Shown here in pieces: positions 24,380 to 34,114 of a stretch of DNA of 64,000 bases. The first letter of the stretch is position 1, and the number at the start of each line of letters is the position of its first letter. Under the pieces are notes generated by a model. It did not search any database. It saw nothing but the letters and a program-made list of their open reading frames with translations, and was not told where the DNA came from. This DNA comes from Polynucleobacter sp. CS-Odin-A6 (GTDB lineage Bacteria; Pseudomonadota; Gammaproteobacteria; Burkholderiales; Burkholderiaceae): NCBI RefSeq assembly GCF_018882095.1, contig NZ_JACVPD010000003.1, positions 1-64,000 of the forward strand, given 5' to 3'. The position numbers were made by a program, and so were the translations under genes.

Positions 24380-25090
24380 ATGAAATACACGTTTGAGTGG
24401 GATGTCTTTCTCAAAAGTATAGGCGGTAATGAAACTTATTTAACCTGGCTTATGACAGCTTGGCGCTGGACCTTACTTGTTTCTGTTTTATCTTTTGCAT
24501 TGGCTTTCTTTGCTGGTTTTTTATTTGGGGTATTGCGCACCACAAACAATAAATACTTAGAACGTATTGGTAATGCTTGGGCGGAATTATTTAGAAATAT
24601 TCCTCTTTTAGTTCAATTATTTCTTTGGTATCACGTAATACCTTCCCTGTTTCCAATCATGAATAAGATCCCCAGCTTTTTATTGGTGGTGATTGCATTG
24701 GGGTTGTTTACATCGGCTCGTATTGCTGATCAAGTGAAAGCAGGGGTTTTCACCCTTCCGACCGGTCAGCGATACGCCGCTCTAGCTTTGGGCCTCACAG
24801 TGGTTCAGTCCTATCGCTACGTTTTGCTTCCGCAAACCCTTCGAATTATCATTCCGCCACTGACGAGTGAGGCGATGAATATTGTTAAAAACTCTTCAGT
24901 TGCCTTTGCGATTGGAATTGCTGAGCTAACAATGTTTGCAATGCAGGCCCAAGAAGAAACTTCTCGGGGTATCGAAATATATTTAGTAGTAACGGGGTTA
25001 TATTTTATTTCAGCTTTTATTGTCAATTTAGTTGCTCAGTTTATAGAGTATAAAATCTCCATCCCTAGTTCAACAGGAGCAAGAAAATGA
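24380..25090 (+). CDS. Amino-acid ABC transporter permease (GltJ-like)
   Basis: This inner-membrane protein has 236 residues and about five membrane helices. The EAA-type coupling loop is GQRYAALALGLTVVQSYRYV, followed by LPQTLRIIIPPL. Paired with the next permease it forms the channel for the binding protein at 21335. It overlaps the following gene by 4 bases (ATGA). Confidence 0.9.
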   Translation: MKYTFEWDVFLKSIGGNETYLTWLMTAWRWTLLVSVLSFALAFFAGFLFGVLRTTNNKYLERIGNAWAELFRNIPLLVQLFLWYHVIPSLFPIMNKIPSFLLVVIALGLFTSARIADQVKAGVFTLPTGQRYAALALGLTVVQSYRYVLLPQTLRIIIPPLTSEAMNIVKNSSVAFAIGIAELTMFAMQAQEETSRGIEIYLVVTGLYFISAFIVNLVAQFIEYKISIPSSTGARK

Positions 25091-25761
25091 GCCTGATGAA
25101 TCTTGACTTTAGTTTTTTTACTTGGCACATAATCTCAACTTTTATTCTTAAGGGGCTCGTATTTTCTTTGCACCTTACGCTGGTAGCCATGATAGGAGGC
25201 ATCATTCTTGGCACCATTTTGGCGATGATGCGTTTGTCTAGTCTGAAATGGTTAAGTGTTCCTGCTTTGGTATATGTGACTACCTTGCGTTCAATCCCAC
25301 TGGTAATGGTGATTTTGTGGTTCTTTCTTCTGTTGCCCTTGCTCACCGGCCAGACCTTAGGCGCTGAATATTCAGCGCTCATTACCTTTACTGTTTTTGA
25401 GGCGGCTTACTATTCTGAAATCATGCGCGCAGGTATTCAAAGTGTAAAAAAGGATCAGGTAAATGCCGGATACGCTTTAGGGTTAACCTACTTTCAAAGC
25501 ATGCGATACATCATTCTGCCTCAAGCCTTTCGAAATATGCTCCCTGTTTTGCTTACGCAAACGATTATTTTATTTCAAGATACTTCTCTGGTTTATGCCA
25601 TCGGTGCTTATGATCTTCTGAAAGGTTTTGAGATACTTTCTAAAAATTACAACCGACCTGTAGAGGCATACCTAATAGCTGCCGTCTTATATTTCATCAT
25701 CTGCTTTGGACTGTCATATTCAGTAAGACAAATTCAAAAGAAAATTCAAATTATTCGCTGA
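25087..25761 (+). CDS. Amino-acid ABC transporter permease (GltK-like)
   Basis: This is the second inner-membrane permease, with 224 residues. The coupling loop [20 protein letters not shown] is typical of the HisMQ/GltJK group. Translation is coupled to the upstream permease. The ATPase gene follows 8 bases later. Confidence 0.9.
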   Translation: MSLMNLDFSFFTWHIISTFILKGLVFSLHLTLVAMIGGIILGTILAMMRLSSLKWLSVPALVYVTTLRSIPLVMVILWFFLLLPLLTGQTLGAEYSALITFTVFEAAYYSEIMRAGIQSVKKDQVNAGYALGLTYFQSMRYIILPQAFRNMLPVLLTQTIILFQDTSLVYAIGAYDLLKGFEILSKNYNRPVEAYLIAAVLYFIICFGLSYSVRQIQKKIQIIR

Positions 25762-25769
25762 AGGTTTAT

Positions 25770-26504
25770 ATGATTGATCTAAAAAACGTTTCAAAATGGT
25801 ACGGATCTTTTCAGGTCTTAACTGACTGCTCCACATCGATTCAAAAAGGCGACGTGGTTGTGATTTGCGGGCCATCGGGTTCTGGTAAATCCACTCTTAT
25901 TAAGACAATTAATGCGCTTGAGCCATTTCAGGCTGGTGAAATTATGGTCGACGGAATTGCACTGCATGATCCAAAGACGAATTTACCTCAGTTACGAGCG
26001 CGAGTTGGGATGGTATTCCAAAGCTTCGAACTTTTTCCACATTTAAGTGTTACTGAAAACTTGACGCTGGCACAAATGAAAGTGCTCGGTAGATCAATTG
26101 ACGAGGCTAAAACCCATGGCCTCAAGTATCTTGAGCGGGTTGGCTTAATGGCGCAAAAAGACAAGTTTCCAGGTCAGTTATCTGGTGGGCAGCAGCAGCG
26201 TGTTGCTATTGCTCGTGCCCTGAGCATGGATCCGATTGTGATGTTATTCGATGAGCCAACCTCTGCGCTGGACCCTGAGATGGTTGGTGAGGTCTTAGAT
26301 GTCATGGTGAAGTTAGCCAATGAAGGCATGACGATGTGTTGTGTGACCCATGAAATGGGCTTTGCTCGCAAAGTCAGTCACCGAGTGATCTTCATGGATG
26401 AGGGAAGAATTATTGAAGACTGCAGTACGGATGATTTCTTTGGTAAGCCCGAGGCCAGATCTCCAAGAGCTAAAGACTTCTTATCCAAAATTTTGGACTA
26501 TTGA
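25770..26504 (+). CDS. Amino-acid ABC transporter ATP-binding protein (GltL-like)
   Basis: The 244-residue cytosolic ATPase has Walker A GPSGSGKS, signature LSGGQQQR, Walker [15 protein letters not shown] and the switch His in [10 protein letters not shown], characteristic of polar-amino-acid uptake ATPases. It completes a transporter with the two permeases upstream and the binding protein at 21335. Confidence 0.93.
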   Translation: MIDLKNVSKWYGSFQVLTDCSTSIQKGDVVVICGPSGSGKSTLIKTINALEPFQAGEIMVDGIALHDPKTNLPQLRARVGMVFQSFELFPHLSVTENLTLAQMKVLGRSIDEAKTHGLKYLERVGLMAQKDKFPGQLSGGQQQRVAIARALSMDPIVMLFDEPTSALDPEMVGEVLDVMVKLANEGMTMCCVTHEMGFARKVSHRVIFMDEGRIIEDCSTDDFFGKPEARSPRAKDFLSKILDY

Positions 26505-26593
26505 TTCAAACATGTATTTCGGTAAAGACTTCCTTTGTATGCCTAGGCTATTAAAGGAAAAATCTCCCTCTGAGTAAATTACTTTAGCCAAGC

Positions 26594-26956
26594 ATGGGGC
26601 GCATGAACATGATTCAATTTTTCCGTTTAAGCTTTTTCCTAATCAGCTCATCCTTACTCCTTTTAGCCTGTAGCGTGGATAAATTGGAGGCTAGGCTCCA
26701 AGCGGATCCGCAGTGCAAGTCTGTTTTGAATCAAAAAACGGGTGCTCTGATGCCTTGTCCCGGAACCGATAAGGAGTTTTATCGTTCTATACCGGCTTTG
26801 AATGTAGTTGCTTCTGAGTCGAGCCAGACTCAAGCGCTTGCAAGCAAAACCCTTTCAAGCCAAGTAGCAAGTCCTAAGATTGCCGTCCCATCACCAGAGT
26901 GCAAGCCTCAGTTGCACCAAAAGTCGGGAAGTCTGATGCCGTGTCCAACCCCTTAG
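26594..26956 (+). CDS. Small lipoprotein with internally duplicated Cys motif
   Basis: The 120-residue protein of unknown function has a lipoprotein signal with lipobox LLAC. The mature part holds two copies of a CKxxLxQKxGxLMPCP motif, one near residue 37 and one at the very C-terminus, joined by a Ser/Ala/Gln linker. In-frame ATGs at 26594, 26603 and 26609 are all possible starts. It is followed by a second lipoprotein gene. Confidence 0.65.
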   Translation: MGRMNMIQFFRLSFFLISSSLLLLACSVDKLEARLQADPQCKSVLNQKTGALMPCPGTDKEFYRSIPALNVVASESSQTQALASKTLSSQVASPKIAVPSPECKPQLHQKSGSLMPCPTP

Positions 26957-27050
26957 TCCCTGAAAGTGCGGTGAAATTTAGATTGCTATGTATGATGGAC
27001 GGATTAGTCTAAAGGAAACTCCTTGGGCAAACCACTACCCGGGAATCAAA

Positions 27051-27737
27051 ATGAAAAAACTTGGCACTGTATTGACGATGCTATCTTTAGCGGTGTTATT
27101 GGCTGCTTGTAGCAATACCCCCAAATTGGCAAGTCGGCCAATGCCAAAATCCGGTTTCTTGCCTAACTATTCACTCTTGGTTCCGATGTCAATTAGTGAG
27201 TCCGATACTCGTATTTGGAGATATCGCAAAGCTGGCATCAATCCTGGTTTTTACACGGCAGTAATATTGGACCCTATTTACTTAAATCAGAATGCCACCA
27301 AAGAAGTGACAGCCGATGTAATTAATCAAGCTAAAGTGGCTTTGCAAGCTTCGATGGTGGAGGCTATTAATAGTCGTGGCAATATCAGCATTGTTAATCA
27401 GCCAGGTCCAGGCGTAGCGCGTATCTCGGTTGGTATTACCGGTGCAGAGAGTTCAACAGATAGCATGCAACCTTGGAATTTTACTCCCATTGGCCTGGCA
27501 TTAAGTGCGGCTGCTTATGCCGGTGGTGTGAACTCCAAAACGCCTGCTATGTTGGTAGAAAGCAAAATTACCGATAGTCAATCCAAAGAAGTGATTGGAG
27601 AGGGCTTAGTGACCATTGAAGGTGAATCGTTCAGAACGAGTGGCGGCTCCGTAGAATCATTTATAGCCATGGCTAAGAAGGTTGTGAGGGTAGCGCTTGA
27701 AACCTCAGCAGACCCAAGAACTACTAGCGCTAAATAA
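27051..27737 (+). CDS. DUF3313 family lipoprotein
   Basis: The 228-residue lipoprotein has lipobox LAAC and a DUF3313-like body (SGFLPNYSLL near the start, WRYRKAGINPGFYTAVILDP, then ARISVGITGAE). The family is outer-membrane associated and of unknown function. The start at 27051 puts the signal peptide first; an upstream ATG at 26988 would add 21 residues before it. Confidence 0.8.
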   Translation: MKKLGTVLTMLSLAVLLAACSNTPKLASRPMPKSGFLPNYSLLVPMSISESDTRIWRYRKAGINPGFYTAVILDPIYLNQNATKEVTADVINQAKVALQASMVEAINSRGNISIVNQPGPGVARISVGITGAESSTDSMQPWNFTPIGLALSAAAYAGGVNSKTPAMLVESKITDSQSKEVIGEGLVTIEGESFRTSGGSVESFIAMAKKVVRVALETSADPRTTSAK

Positions 27738-27802
27738 TAGCGGCGGGCGCAGCCCTGTCTTTGTCACTGCTGCGGAAATTCAGGCAATGGCCAATTGCTA
27801 AT

Positions 27803-28576
27803 CTATTTAGAGAGCTTCGGTAATTTTTTAGAATCCGCCGCCCAGGTCAATACGATCTTTGGATCAATCTTGAGGATTTTCTTATTCTTATTCGGGTAAT
27901 GCACTCGGGTCAACAGATTGGCAATCAAGTTGAGGTGAGCTAGTTTCTTATCATTTGCGTTGATCACAGTCCAAGGCGCAAGGGTTGAGCTGGTCTGCTT
28001 CAGCATTTTATTGCGTGCATCCGAATATGTTTTCCACATCTTCTGAGCTTTTTGGTCAATCGGACTAATTTTCCATTGCTTCAATGGATCCTTGGCGCGA
28101 TCTTTCAGTCGAATGGCTTGCTCTTCCTTGGTGATGTCGAGGTAATATTTAATTACTTGTATGTCGGAGCTCACCAACAAAGATTCAAACGCATTCACAG
28201 TCGCCATGAACTGCTTATATTGATAATCGGTACAAAACCCCATTACCTTTTCAACGCCAGCACGGTTATACCAACTGCGATTGAATAAGGTGAATTCACC
28301 GGCAGCGGGGAGTTCGGCAATGTACCTTTGAAAGTACCATTCACCTTCCTCGCGGGGGGAAGACTTATTGAGGGCAATTATTCGAGTATCTCTAGGGCTC
28401 AAATTCTCAACGATGCTTTTAATTGAGCCATCTTTACCTGCGGTATCACGTCCTTCTACGATGACTAAGAGACGCTTACCTTTATCAATGATGTGATGCT
28501 GTAATTTGACTAACTCAATCTGTAGCAGTCTTAAGTCTGCCTCGTAAGTATGCTCAGGGACTGCTGACTTACTCAC
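27803..28576 (-). CDS. ppk2: Polyphosphate kinase 2
   Basis: The 257-residue cytosolic PPK2 uses polyphosphate to phosphorylate nucleoside di- or monophosphates, or the reverse. Walker A is GRDTAGKDG; the lid region holds [18 protein letters not shown] and [18 protein letters not shown]. The single-domain length is typical of class I. It lies 26 bases downstream of a histone-H1-like Lys-rich gene on the same strand, probably in one transcript. Confidence 0.93.
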   Translation of the reverse strand: MSKSAVPEHTYEADLRLLQIELVKLQHHIIDKGKRLLVIVEGRDTAGKDGSIKSIVENLSPRDTRIIALNKSSPREEGEWYFQRYIAELPAAGEFTLFNRSWYNRAGVEKVMGFCTDYQYKQFMATVNAFESLLVSSDIQVIKYYLDITKEEQAIRLKDRAKDPLKQWKISPIDQKAQKMWKTYSDARNKMLKQTSSTLAPWTVINANDKKLAHLNLIANLLTRVHYPNKNKKILKIDPKIVLTWAADSKKLPKLSK

Positions 28577-28602
28577 GGGCAGATCTTGCTTATCATTAAA
28601 TC

Positions 28603-28908
28603 TTATTCAGTGGGTGTTGTTGGAACTACTTTTTTTGCCGGAATCTTCTTAGCAACCGCTTTTCTAACTACCGCCTTCTTAGCAGGCACTTTTTTTGCCG
28701 CCACTTTTTTGGCGGGCGCTTTCTTTGCTACTGCCTTCTTAGCAGGCACTTTCTTGGCTGGGACTTTCTTTGCTACTACTTTTTTAGCCGGAGTCTTTTT
28801 CTCCATCTTGTCCAAAGCTTTGGCAAGCTTATCGATTAATTTTTCTCTATCGGCTTCCAACTTGTCTAATTTTTTTAATAACTGCTTAACCAATTTTTTT
28901 TGACTCAT
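28603..28908 (-). CDS. Histone-H1-like Lys/Ala/Pro-rich protein
   Basis: The 101-residue protein has an N-terminal charged helical part (about 1-38, [20 protein letters not shown]) and a tail made of PAKK/VAKK repeats. Such tails bind DNA or polyphosphate without sequence preference. An AAGGA site precedes the ATG. The tandem codons make the DNA repetitive (about 28640-28795). Its position just before ppk2 suggests a link to polyphosphate; proteins of this type also occur on storage granules. Confidence 0.85.
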   Translation of the reverse strand: MSQKKLVKQLLKKLDKLEADREKLIDKLAKALDKMEKKTPAKKVVAKKVPAKKVPAKKAVAKKAPAKKVAAKKVPAKKAVVRKAVAKKIPAKKVVPTTPTE

Positions 28909-29052
28909 GATGTCTTCCTTTTAGGAGGGTGCTTTTAGTGAAATTTGATAAAAGGCTGGTGCCCACCCCTTTATCCTACGTTTAATTACAGCGAGATTCA
29001 AGTCATTATTGCAGTTAGGGTTATATTTAATTTGATGCTACATTGAGACGCT

Positions 29053-30240
29053 ATGTTCAAAACTTTGCGATCTCTACCACATACGGTCTGGTTGATTGGT
29101 TTGATTAGCTTTGTCAATGATGCCGCTAGTGAAATGCTGTACCCATTGATGCCTTTGTATCTGGCAACTGTGTTGATGGCTGGTCCAAGAGCTTTAGGTC
29201 TGATTGAGGGGGTAGCGGAGGCTAGTTCGAGTATCTTTAAATTGGTTTCAGGTGTCATTGTTGACCGAACTAAAAAGACTAAGCCTTGGATCGTGATTGG
29301 CTATTTCTTGGCTGGAATTGGGAGGCCGCTCATCGCCTTGGCTAATTCTTGGGCATGGGTATTGTGTATTCGTTTTACTGATCGTCTTGGAAAGGGCTTA
29401 AGAAGCTCTCCTCGAGATGCGTTATTGGCGGAAAGTGTTGCCCCCAATCAACGAGGGCTTACTTTTGGATTGCATCGATCCATGGATAATGCTGGCGCGG
29501 TGTTGGGCCCGCTCATAGCAGCTTTTCTGCTATCGATGCAGGTGCCTTTGCGAGATATTTTTCTCTGGGCTGCGGTGCCTGGAGTTATTGCGGTGACGCT
29601 AGCGCTTTGTCTCCGAGAGCCGCCTCGAGACCACCGGCTAGTGCCCCCATTTTCTTGGTCACTCAAGGGCTTATCTCCGCAGTTTAGGCGCTACATTCTC
29701 GTTGCTGGAATTTTTGCTTTAGCTAATTCCTCAGACATGTTTTTATTGTTAAGGGCGAGAGAGCTTGGGGTGCCGCAGGAACAGATTCCTTTGCTCTGGG
29801 CAGCGATCTCCTTGATCACTACTTTATTTGGAACGCCACTATCAGCACTCTCAGACCGATTTAGCCGGAAGCATTTTATTCTGATTGCCTGGCTTGCTTT
29901 TGCATTCTTTTATATAGCGATGAGCTTTACTGGTATCACCATTTGGATTCTCTGCGGTCTATTTGCAATCTATGGGTTATTTAAAGCAGCAACCGAGGGG
30001 GTAGAGAAGGCACTGGTGGCTGACCTAGCTCCTGCAGGAATGGCGGGCACCGCCTTTGGCTGGTTCAATCTCATTACCGGATTAATGTTGTTACCAGCCT
30101 CCCTAATATTTGGTTGGCTTTATGAATCCTTCAATCCCCAGTATGCCTTCCTATTTTCAGGCTCCTGCGCCGTGCTGGCATTTATATTGCTTGCTTTTTG
30201 GGTATTTAAGAGTAAACCAGAAGATCGAGTTAACATTTAG
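29053..30240 (+). CDS. MFS transporter
   Basis: This inner-membrane protein of 395 residues has about twelve hydrophobic segments and MFS loop motifs (DRLGKGLRSSPRDALLA; DRFSRKHFI). It resembles a drug/metabolite exporter subgroup with FVNDAASEMLYPLMPLYL at the start. The substrate cannot be told from sequence. The rhodanese gene follows after 32 bases. Confidence 0.85.
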   Translation: MFKTLRSLPHTVWLIGLISFVNDAASEMLYPLMPLYLATVLMAGPRALGLIEGVAEASSSIFKLVSGVIVDRTKKTKPWIVIGYFLAGIGRPLIALANSWAWVLCIRFTDRLGKGLRSSPRDALLAESVAPNQRGLTFGLHRSMDNAGAVLGPLIAAFLLSMQVPLRDIFLWAAVPGVIAVTLALCLREPPRDHRLVPPFSWSLKGLSPQFRRYILVAGIFALANSSDMFLLLRARELGVPQEQIPLLWAAISLITTLFGTPLSALSDRFSRKHFILIAWLAFAFFYIAMSFTGITIWILCGLFAIYGLFKAATEGVEKALVADLAPAGMAGTAFGWFNLITGLMLLPASLIFGWLYESFNPQYAFLFSGSCAVLAFILLAFWVFKSKPEDRVNI

Positions 30241-30272
30241 CCATCATTTCACTTTAATCAGAAAATATCCCT

Positions 30273-31274
30273 ATGCAGCTTCTCTTCAAAAACTTCCTCG
30301 TAATGAGCTTATTGCTGATCAGCGCTTTGGCTACGGCACAAAAAAATGACGCCATCATTCAGACTGCGCAAATGCAGGAAGCCCTTGCGCGCGGGGCAAT
30401 CGTGTGGGATGTCCGCGATGAAAAAAGTTATTTAGAGGGCCATATTCCAGGCGCAATTAATATTGGCGAAGTGGGTAATGTACTCCGTGATCCCAACAAA
30501 GAGGATTACATCGCTACCGAGAAGATTCAGGCTATTTTTAATCGGGCTGGTCTTGATGTGAATCGCGATATCGTGGTGTACGGCTCGCGAGGAAACCCTT
30601 ATGTATATTTCGGCTTGTATACCGTTAACTACTTTGGCGGTAAGCAGGCGCAAATCTATCACGACGGCATTGATGCATGGAAATCCGCTGGTTTACCGAT
30701 TCAAAAAGAGCGCGCTACCTTGCCTACGATTTCGGTCACGCTCGTTCCTCAGCCTCAGTTATTGGTTACGAATGAAGAAATGCTCAAGATGGCCCAATCC
30801 AAATCGGTTCAAATCATTGATGCTAGAACGCCCGATGAGTTTTCGGGTAGAGATGTGCGTGCGATTCGTGGTGGCCACATTCCGAATGCGATCAATATTC
30901 CCTTTGAGAGCAATTGGCAGGATCCTGACGCTGCGATTAAGCTGAGCAAGAAGCAAGTTTCTGATAACTCAGGCATGACTCTCAAAAGTCAGGAAGACTT
31001 GAAGAAGCTCTATTCTGGCCTGGACCCCAATCAGGACACGGTCGTTTATTGTCAGAGTGGAGTGCGTGCAGCAGAAACGGCTACGGTCTTAAAAAACCTC
31101 GGGTTCAAAAAAGTCAAAGTCTATGACTCATCCTGGTTGGGCTGGGGAAACAACCTCAAAGCACAGGTTGCGGATGAAACTTTCTTAAATGTCGGCGCAC
31201 TGAATGCGAAGATGTCGGCAATGCAAAACAAGATAAATCAGCTAGAGGAAGCCTTAAAGGCCAAAAATAACTGA
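30273..31274 (+). CDS. Exported sulfurtransferase with two rhodanese domains
   Basis: The 333-residue protein has a signal peptide (about 1-22) and two rhodanese domains. The N-terminal one (VWDVRDEKSYLEGHIPGAIN) has SRGN at the active-site position and no Cys; the C-terminal one has VYCQSGVRAAE with catalytic Cys. This inactive-plus-active pattern is normal for thiosulfate:cyanide sulfurtransferases. A C-terminal coiled-coil tail is present. It probably acts in the periplasm. Confidence 0.9.
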   Translation: MQLLFKNFLVMSLLLISALATAQKNDAIIQTAQMQEALARGAIVWDVRDEKSYLEGHIPGAINIGEVGNVLRDPNKEDYIATEKIQAIFNRAGLDVNRDIVVYGSRGNPYVYFGLYTVNYFGGKQAQIYHDGIDAWKSAGLPIQKERATLPTISVTLVPQPQLLVTNEEMLKMAQSKSVQIIDARTPDEFSGRDVRAIRGGHIPNAINIPFESNWQDPDAAIKLSKKQVSDNSGMTLKSQEDLKKLYSGLDPNQDTVVYCQSGVRAAETATVLKNLGFKKVKVYDSSWLGWGNNLKAQVADETFLNVGALNAKMSAMQNKINQLEEALKAKNN

Positions 31275-31316
31275 TGGATTGCTTGATGGCTTATTGATTG
31301 TTCGTTCTTAATTAAA

Positions 31317-31350
31317 AAACCCCAGAGAGTCAATTCTTCTGGGGTTTGTC
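31317..31350. terminator. Bidirectional terminator between convergent genes
   Basis: AAACCCCAGA and TCTGGGGTTT form a 10-bp stem, with A-run on the left and T-rich sequence on the right. It serves both the rhodanese gene and the minus-strand gene at 31364. Confidence 0.8.
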
Positions 31351-31363
31351 TAAATAACGCCAA

Positions 31364-31549
31364 TTACTCCGGGTGGAAGTTATTGCTAGCCATGAAGCTA
31401 ATGGTGCGCTCGAAGCCAAGGATGCGGATATAGCGCCAAGCAATGTCACGATATTTGCTATCCAGGTAGCCAATAGCAACTTCAGGAGTCCTGCTTGACA
31501 GGTCGATTTGTTGAATAGAACGGGCCCAGCGTTTAAGTCTTGTTGACAT
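31364..31549 (-). CDS. Small conserved-type protein of unknown function
   Basis: The 61-residue, positively charged, Trp/Arg-rich protein (STRLKRWARSIQQ; SKYRDIAWRYIRILG) is not assigned to a family. The start at 31549 follows GGAGGTG, a strong ribosome binding site, and is favoured over the ATG at 31570. It has its own terminator, supporting real expression. Confidence 0.6.
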   Translation of the reverse strand: MSTRLKRWARSIQQIDLSSRTPEVAIGYLDSKYRDIAWRYIRILGFERTISFMASNNFHPE

Positions 31550-31662
31550 ATTTGTCACCTCCATGGGCATACAACGCCTAGAAAAGTGACTGAGATGACA
31601 AGAATTACAGAATTTTTTAATAAATTGTCTAAAAACAGCAATATTGCGGCTTTTTTTGTTCC

Positions 31663-32061
31663 TCAGTCCTGTATTTCAGAAGCAGCACGCTCCTTTTTAG
31701 CTGCTTTGGCACGCGCTTTAATGGGTTTTAGGTAAATAAGCAGGCTAATAAAGCCAACGGTACCTAGAATAGTTTCTAAGGCGGCCATCCAGAAATTAGC
31801 CCCCGTTTCCAGAATGCGGACCAAACCCTCGGTGATGTACAGCAGGATCATCAACGCAGCCCATTGCATGGTGTACACCTTGCCCTTCCACAGGCCGGGA
31901 ATGGCAAATAGGAGCAGAATGCCTTTGAGTATTAACCAAGAGCCGCCTGGCCTAAGGGGGGAGATAAACCACTCCCAGGCAACGCACTGAATGAACAGCG
32001 CAACGAAGGCAGCAGTTGCAAGCAGTTGGTATGGATCTTTATTGCGCCAGTCCTTGAACAT
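31663..32061 (-). CDS. DUF2069 membrane protein
   Basis: The 132-residue inner-membrane protein has four hydrophobic segments. The pattern SPLRPGGSWLILKGILLLFA and YTMQWAALMILLYITEGLVR fits DUF2069. It sits 9 bases after the WrbA gene on the same strand, an arrangement often seen in betaproteobacteria. Function is unknown. Confidence 0.85.
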   Translation of the reverse strand: MFKDWRNKDPYQLLATAAFVALFIQCVAWEWFISPLRPGGSWLILKGILLLFAIPGLWKGKVYTMQWAALMILLYITEGLVRILETGANFWMAALETILGTVGFISLLIYLKPIKARAKAAKKERAASEIQD

Positions 32062-32070
32062 GAATTACCT

Positions 32071-32676
<606 letters not shown>

Positions 32677-32690
32677 TTATGATATGGGCG

Positions 32691-33539
32691 ATGCGCCTCA
32701 TTCGGAATCCTCAATTATGGCTCTCTCTTGGAAAAGAGATCTGGGAGCGTAATCGTGGTCAGAATTTGCAGCAGGTGGCAGCAAGCCTGGCCTTTACTAC
32801 AACCTTGGCACTGGTCCCGATGCTGACAGTGGCCTCAATTTTGATTGGTTACTTGCCTAGCGTTGTGCGAATTAAGTATGCGATTCAGGATTGGCTGCTC
32901 GATACCTATATGCCTGGGGGCTTAAACCAGCAGGTCTTTAATTACCTAGATCAATTCTCTGCCCAGGCCAAAGGCTTAACTTTGATTGGCATTATTGGAC
33001 TTGTCATCACCACGATCATGACAATGGCAGTCATTGAGGGCGCCTTTAATCAGATCTTTCGAGTCACCCAAAGGCGGCCTATCTTAAAAAAAATTAGTAT
33101 TTATTCTGCTGCAACCATACTAGGTCCTATATTGCTGGGTATCGGCACGTACTTGAGCGGACTCTTATTTAGCGCCGCAGAGGGCTGGACTGAGGCACTC
33201 AGCTTGGGCTTGGGGCTGGTGGCAACGATTGTTCCAATTCTGCTGGCAATGTCGGTATTCTCGGTAGCTTATAAAGTCCTGCCTTATGCATCTATCCGGT
33301 GGCGCGATGCATTCTACGGCGGATTCTTTGCTACGCTCACCTTTGAAATCATGAAGTTTGGGTTTGGACTGTTTTTGACGAATGTCGCCTTTTACAAAAC
33401 AGTCTATGGCGCCTTTGCTATCTTTCCTCTGGCGCTCCTGTGGATTTATTTAACTTGGTGGATCACCTTGGCTGGGGCAGTGCTGGTTGCCAATCTTCCC
33501 AGTGTCCGCAGCGGTCTTATCAGGGTTATTCGTTATTGA
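32691..33539 (+). CDS. YihY/UPF0761 family membrane protein
   Basis: The 282-residue inner-membrane protein has about six helices. The family signature QVAASLAFTTTLALVPMLTV near the N-terminus and LPYASIRWRDAFYGGFFA are clear. The family was once called ribonuclease BN by mistake; its true role is unknown. ATG 32691 gives the usual family start; ATG 32679 is also in frame. Confidence 0.88.
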   Translation: MRLIRNPQLWLSLGKEIWERNRGQNLQQVAASLAFTTTLALVPMLTVASILIGYLPSVVRIKYAIQDWLLDTYMPGGLNQQVFNYLDQFSAQAKGLTLIGIIGLVITTIMTMAVIEGAFNQIFRVTQRRPILKKISIYSAATILGPILLGIGTYLSGLLFSAAEGWTEALSLGLGLVATIVPILLAMSVFSVAYKVLPYASIRWRDAFYGGFFATLTFEIMKFGFGLFLTNVAFYKTVYGAFAIFPLALLWIYLTWWITLAGAVLVANLPSVRSGLIRVIRY

Positions 33540-33615
33540 ACTATCAAATTGATCCTTGATTCCATGAGGGCTTGAGAATATATTGTTTACATAGGCACTG
33601 ATTCCTGGAGACGAC

Positions 33616-34071
33616 ATGAAGGTATCTGACATATTGCGTGTGAAGGGCGGCACACTATTCACCGTGGCGCCCGAGACGTCCTTGAAGACTGCGGTCTTGG
33701 TGATGAGTGAGCATGACATTGGTTCACTAGTAGTGATGGAGTATGACAAGCTTGTTGGCATGCTGACATTTCGTGAGGTCATGACAGCCTTAGCCCAACA
33801 TCACGGTACATTGGATGATCTGAAGGTACATAGCGTGATGAATTCCAAGCCCCTCACTTGCAACATGGAGACGGAGATCGATGAAGTCCGCCGCATGATG
33901 CTTGTAGAGCATGCACGCTATCTACCAGTTGTCGATCAAAAAATGCTGATGGGGGTCATTTCTTTCTACGATGTTGCTAAATCGGTTGTGGAGTCACAAG
34001 ATTTTGAGAACACCATGCTCAAGGCGTATATCCGTGACTGGCCTGAAGAGGCGGAAAAATCGGCTCCTTAG
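33616..34071 (+). CDS. Tandem CBS-domain protein
   Basis: The 151-residue protein is made of two CBS domains (about 1-65 and 70-135), which bind adenosyl ligands such as AMP or ATP. SEHDIGSLVVMEYDKLVGML and HARYLPVVDQKMLMGVISFYD show the pattern. No effector domain is fused. A GGAG site precedes the ATG. It is likely a small energy-state sensor or subunit. Confidence 0.9.
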   Translation: MKVSDILRVKGGTLFTVAPETSLKTAVLVMSEHDIGSLVVMEYDKLVGMLTFREVMTALAQHHGTLDDLKVHSVMNSKPLTCNMETEIDEVRRMMLVEHARYLPVVDQKMLMGVISFYDVAKSVVESQDFENTMLKAYIRDWPEEAEKSAP

Positions 34072-34114
34072 GTCGGCCCTAGCCCAAGCCCCAGACAGAT
34101 GACATAATGTCGTT

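Noticed and set aside
28640..28800. Repetitive DNA suggesting a repeat array or CRISPR
   Set aside because: The periodicity comes from PAKK/VAKK codons of the histone-like gene; no spacers or palindromic repeats.
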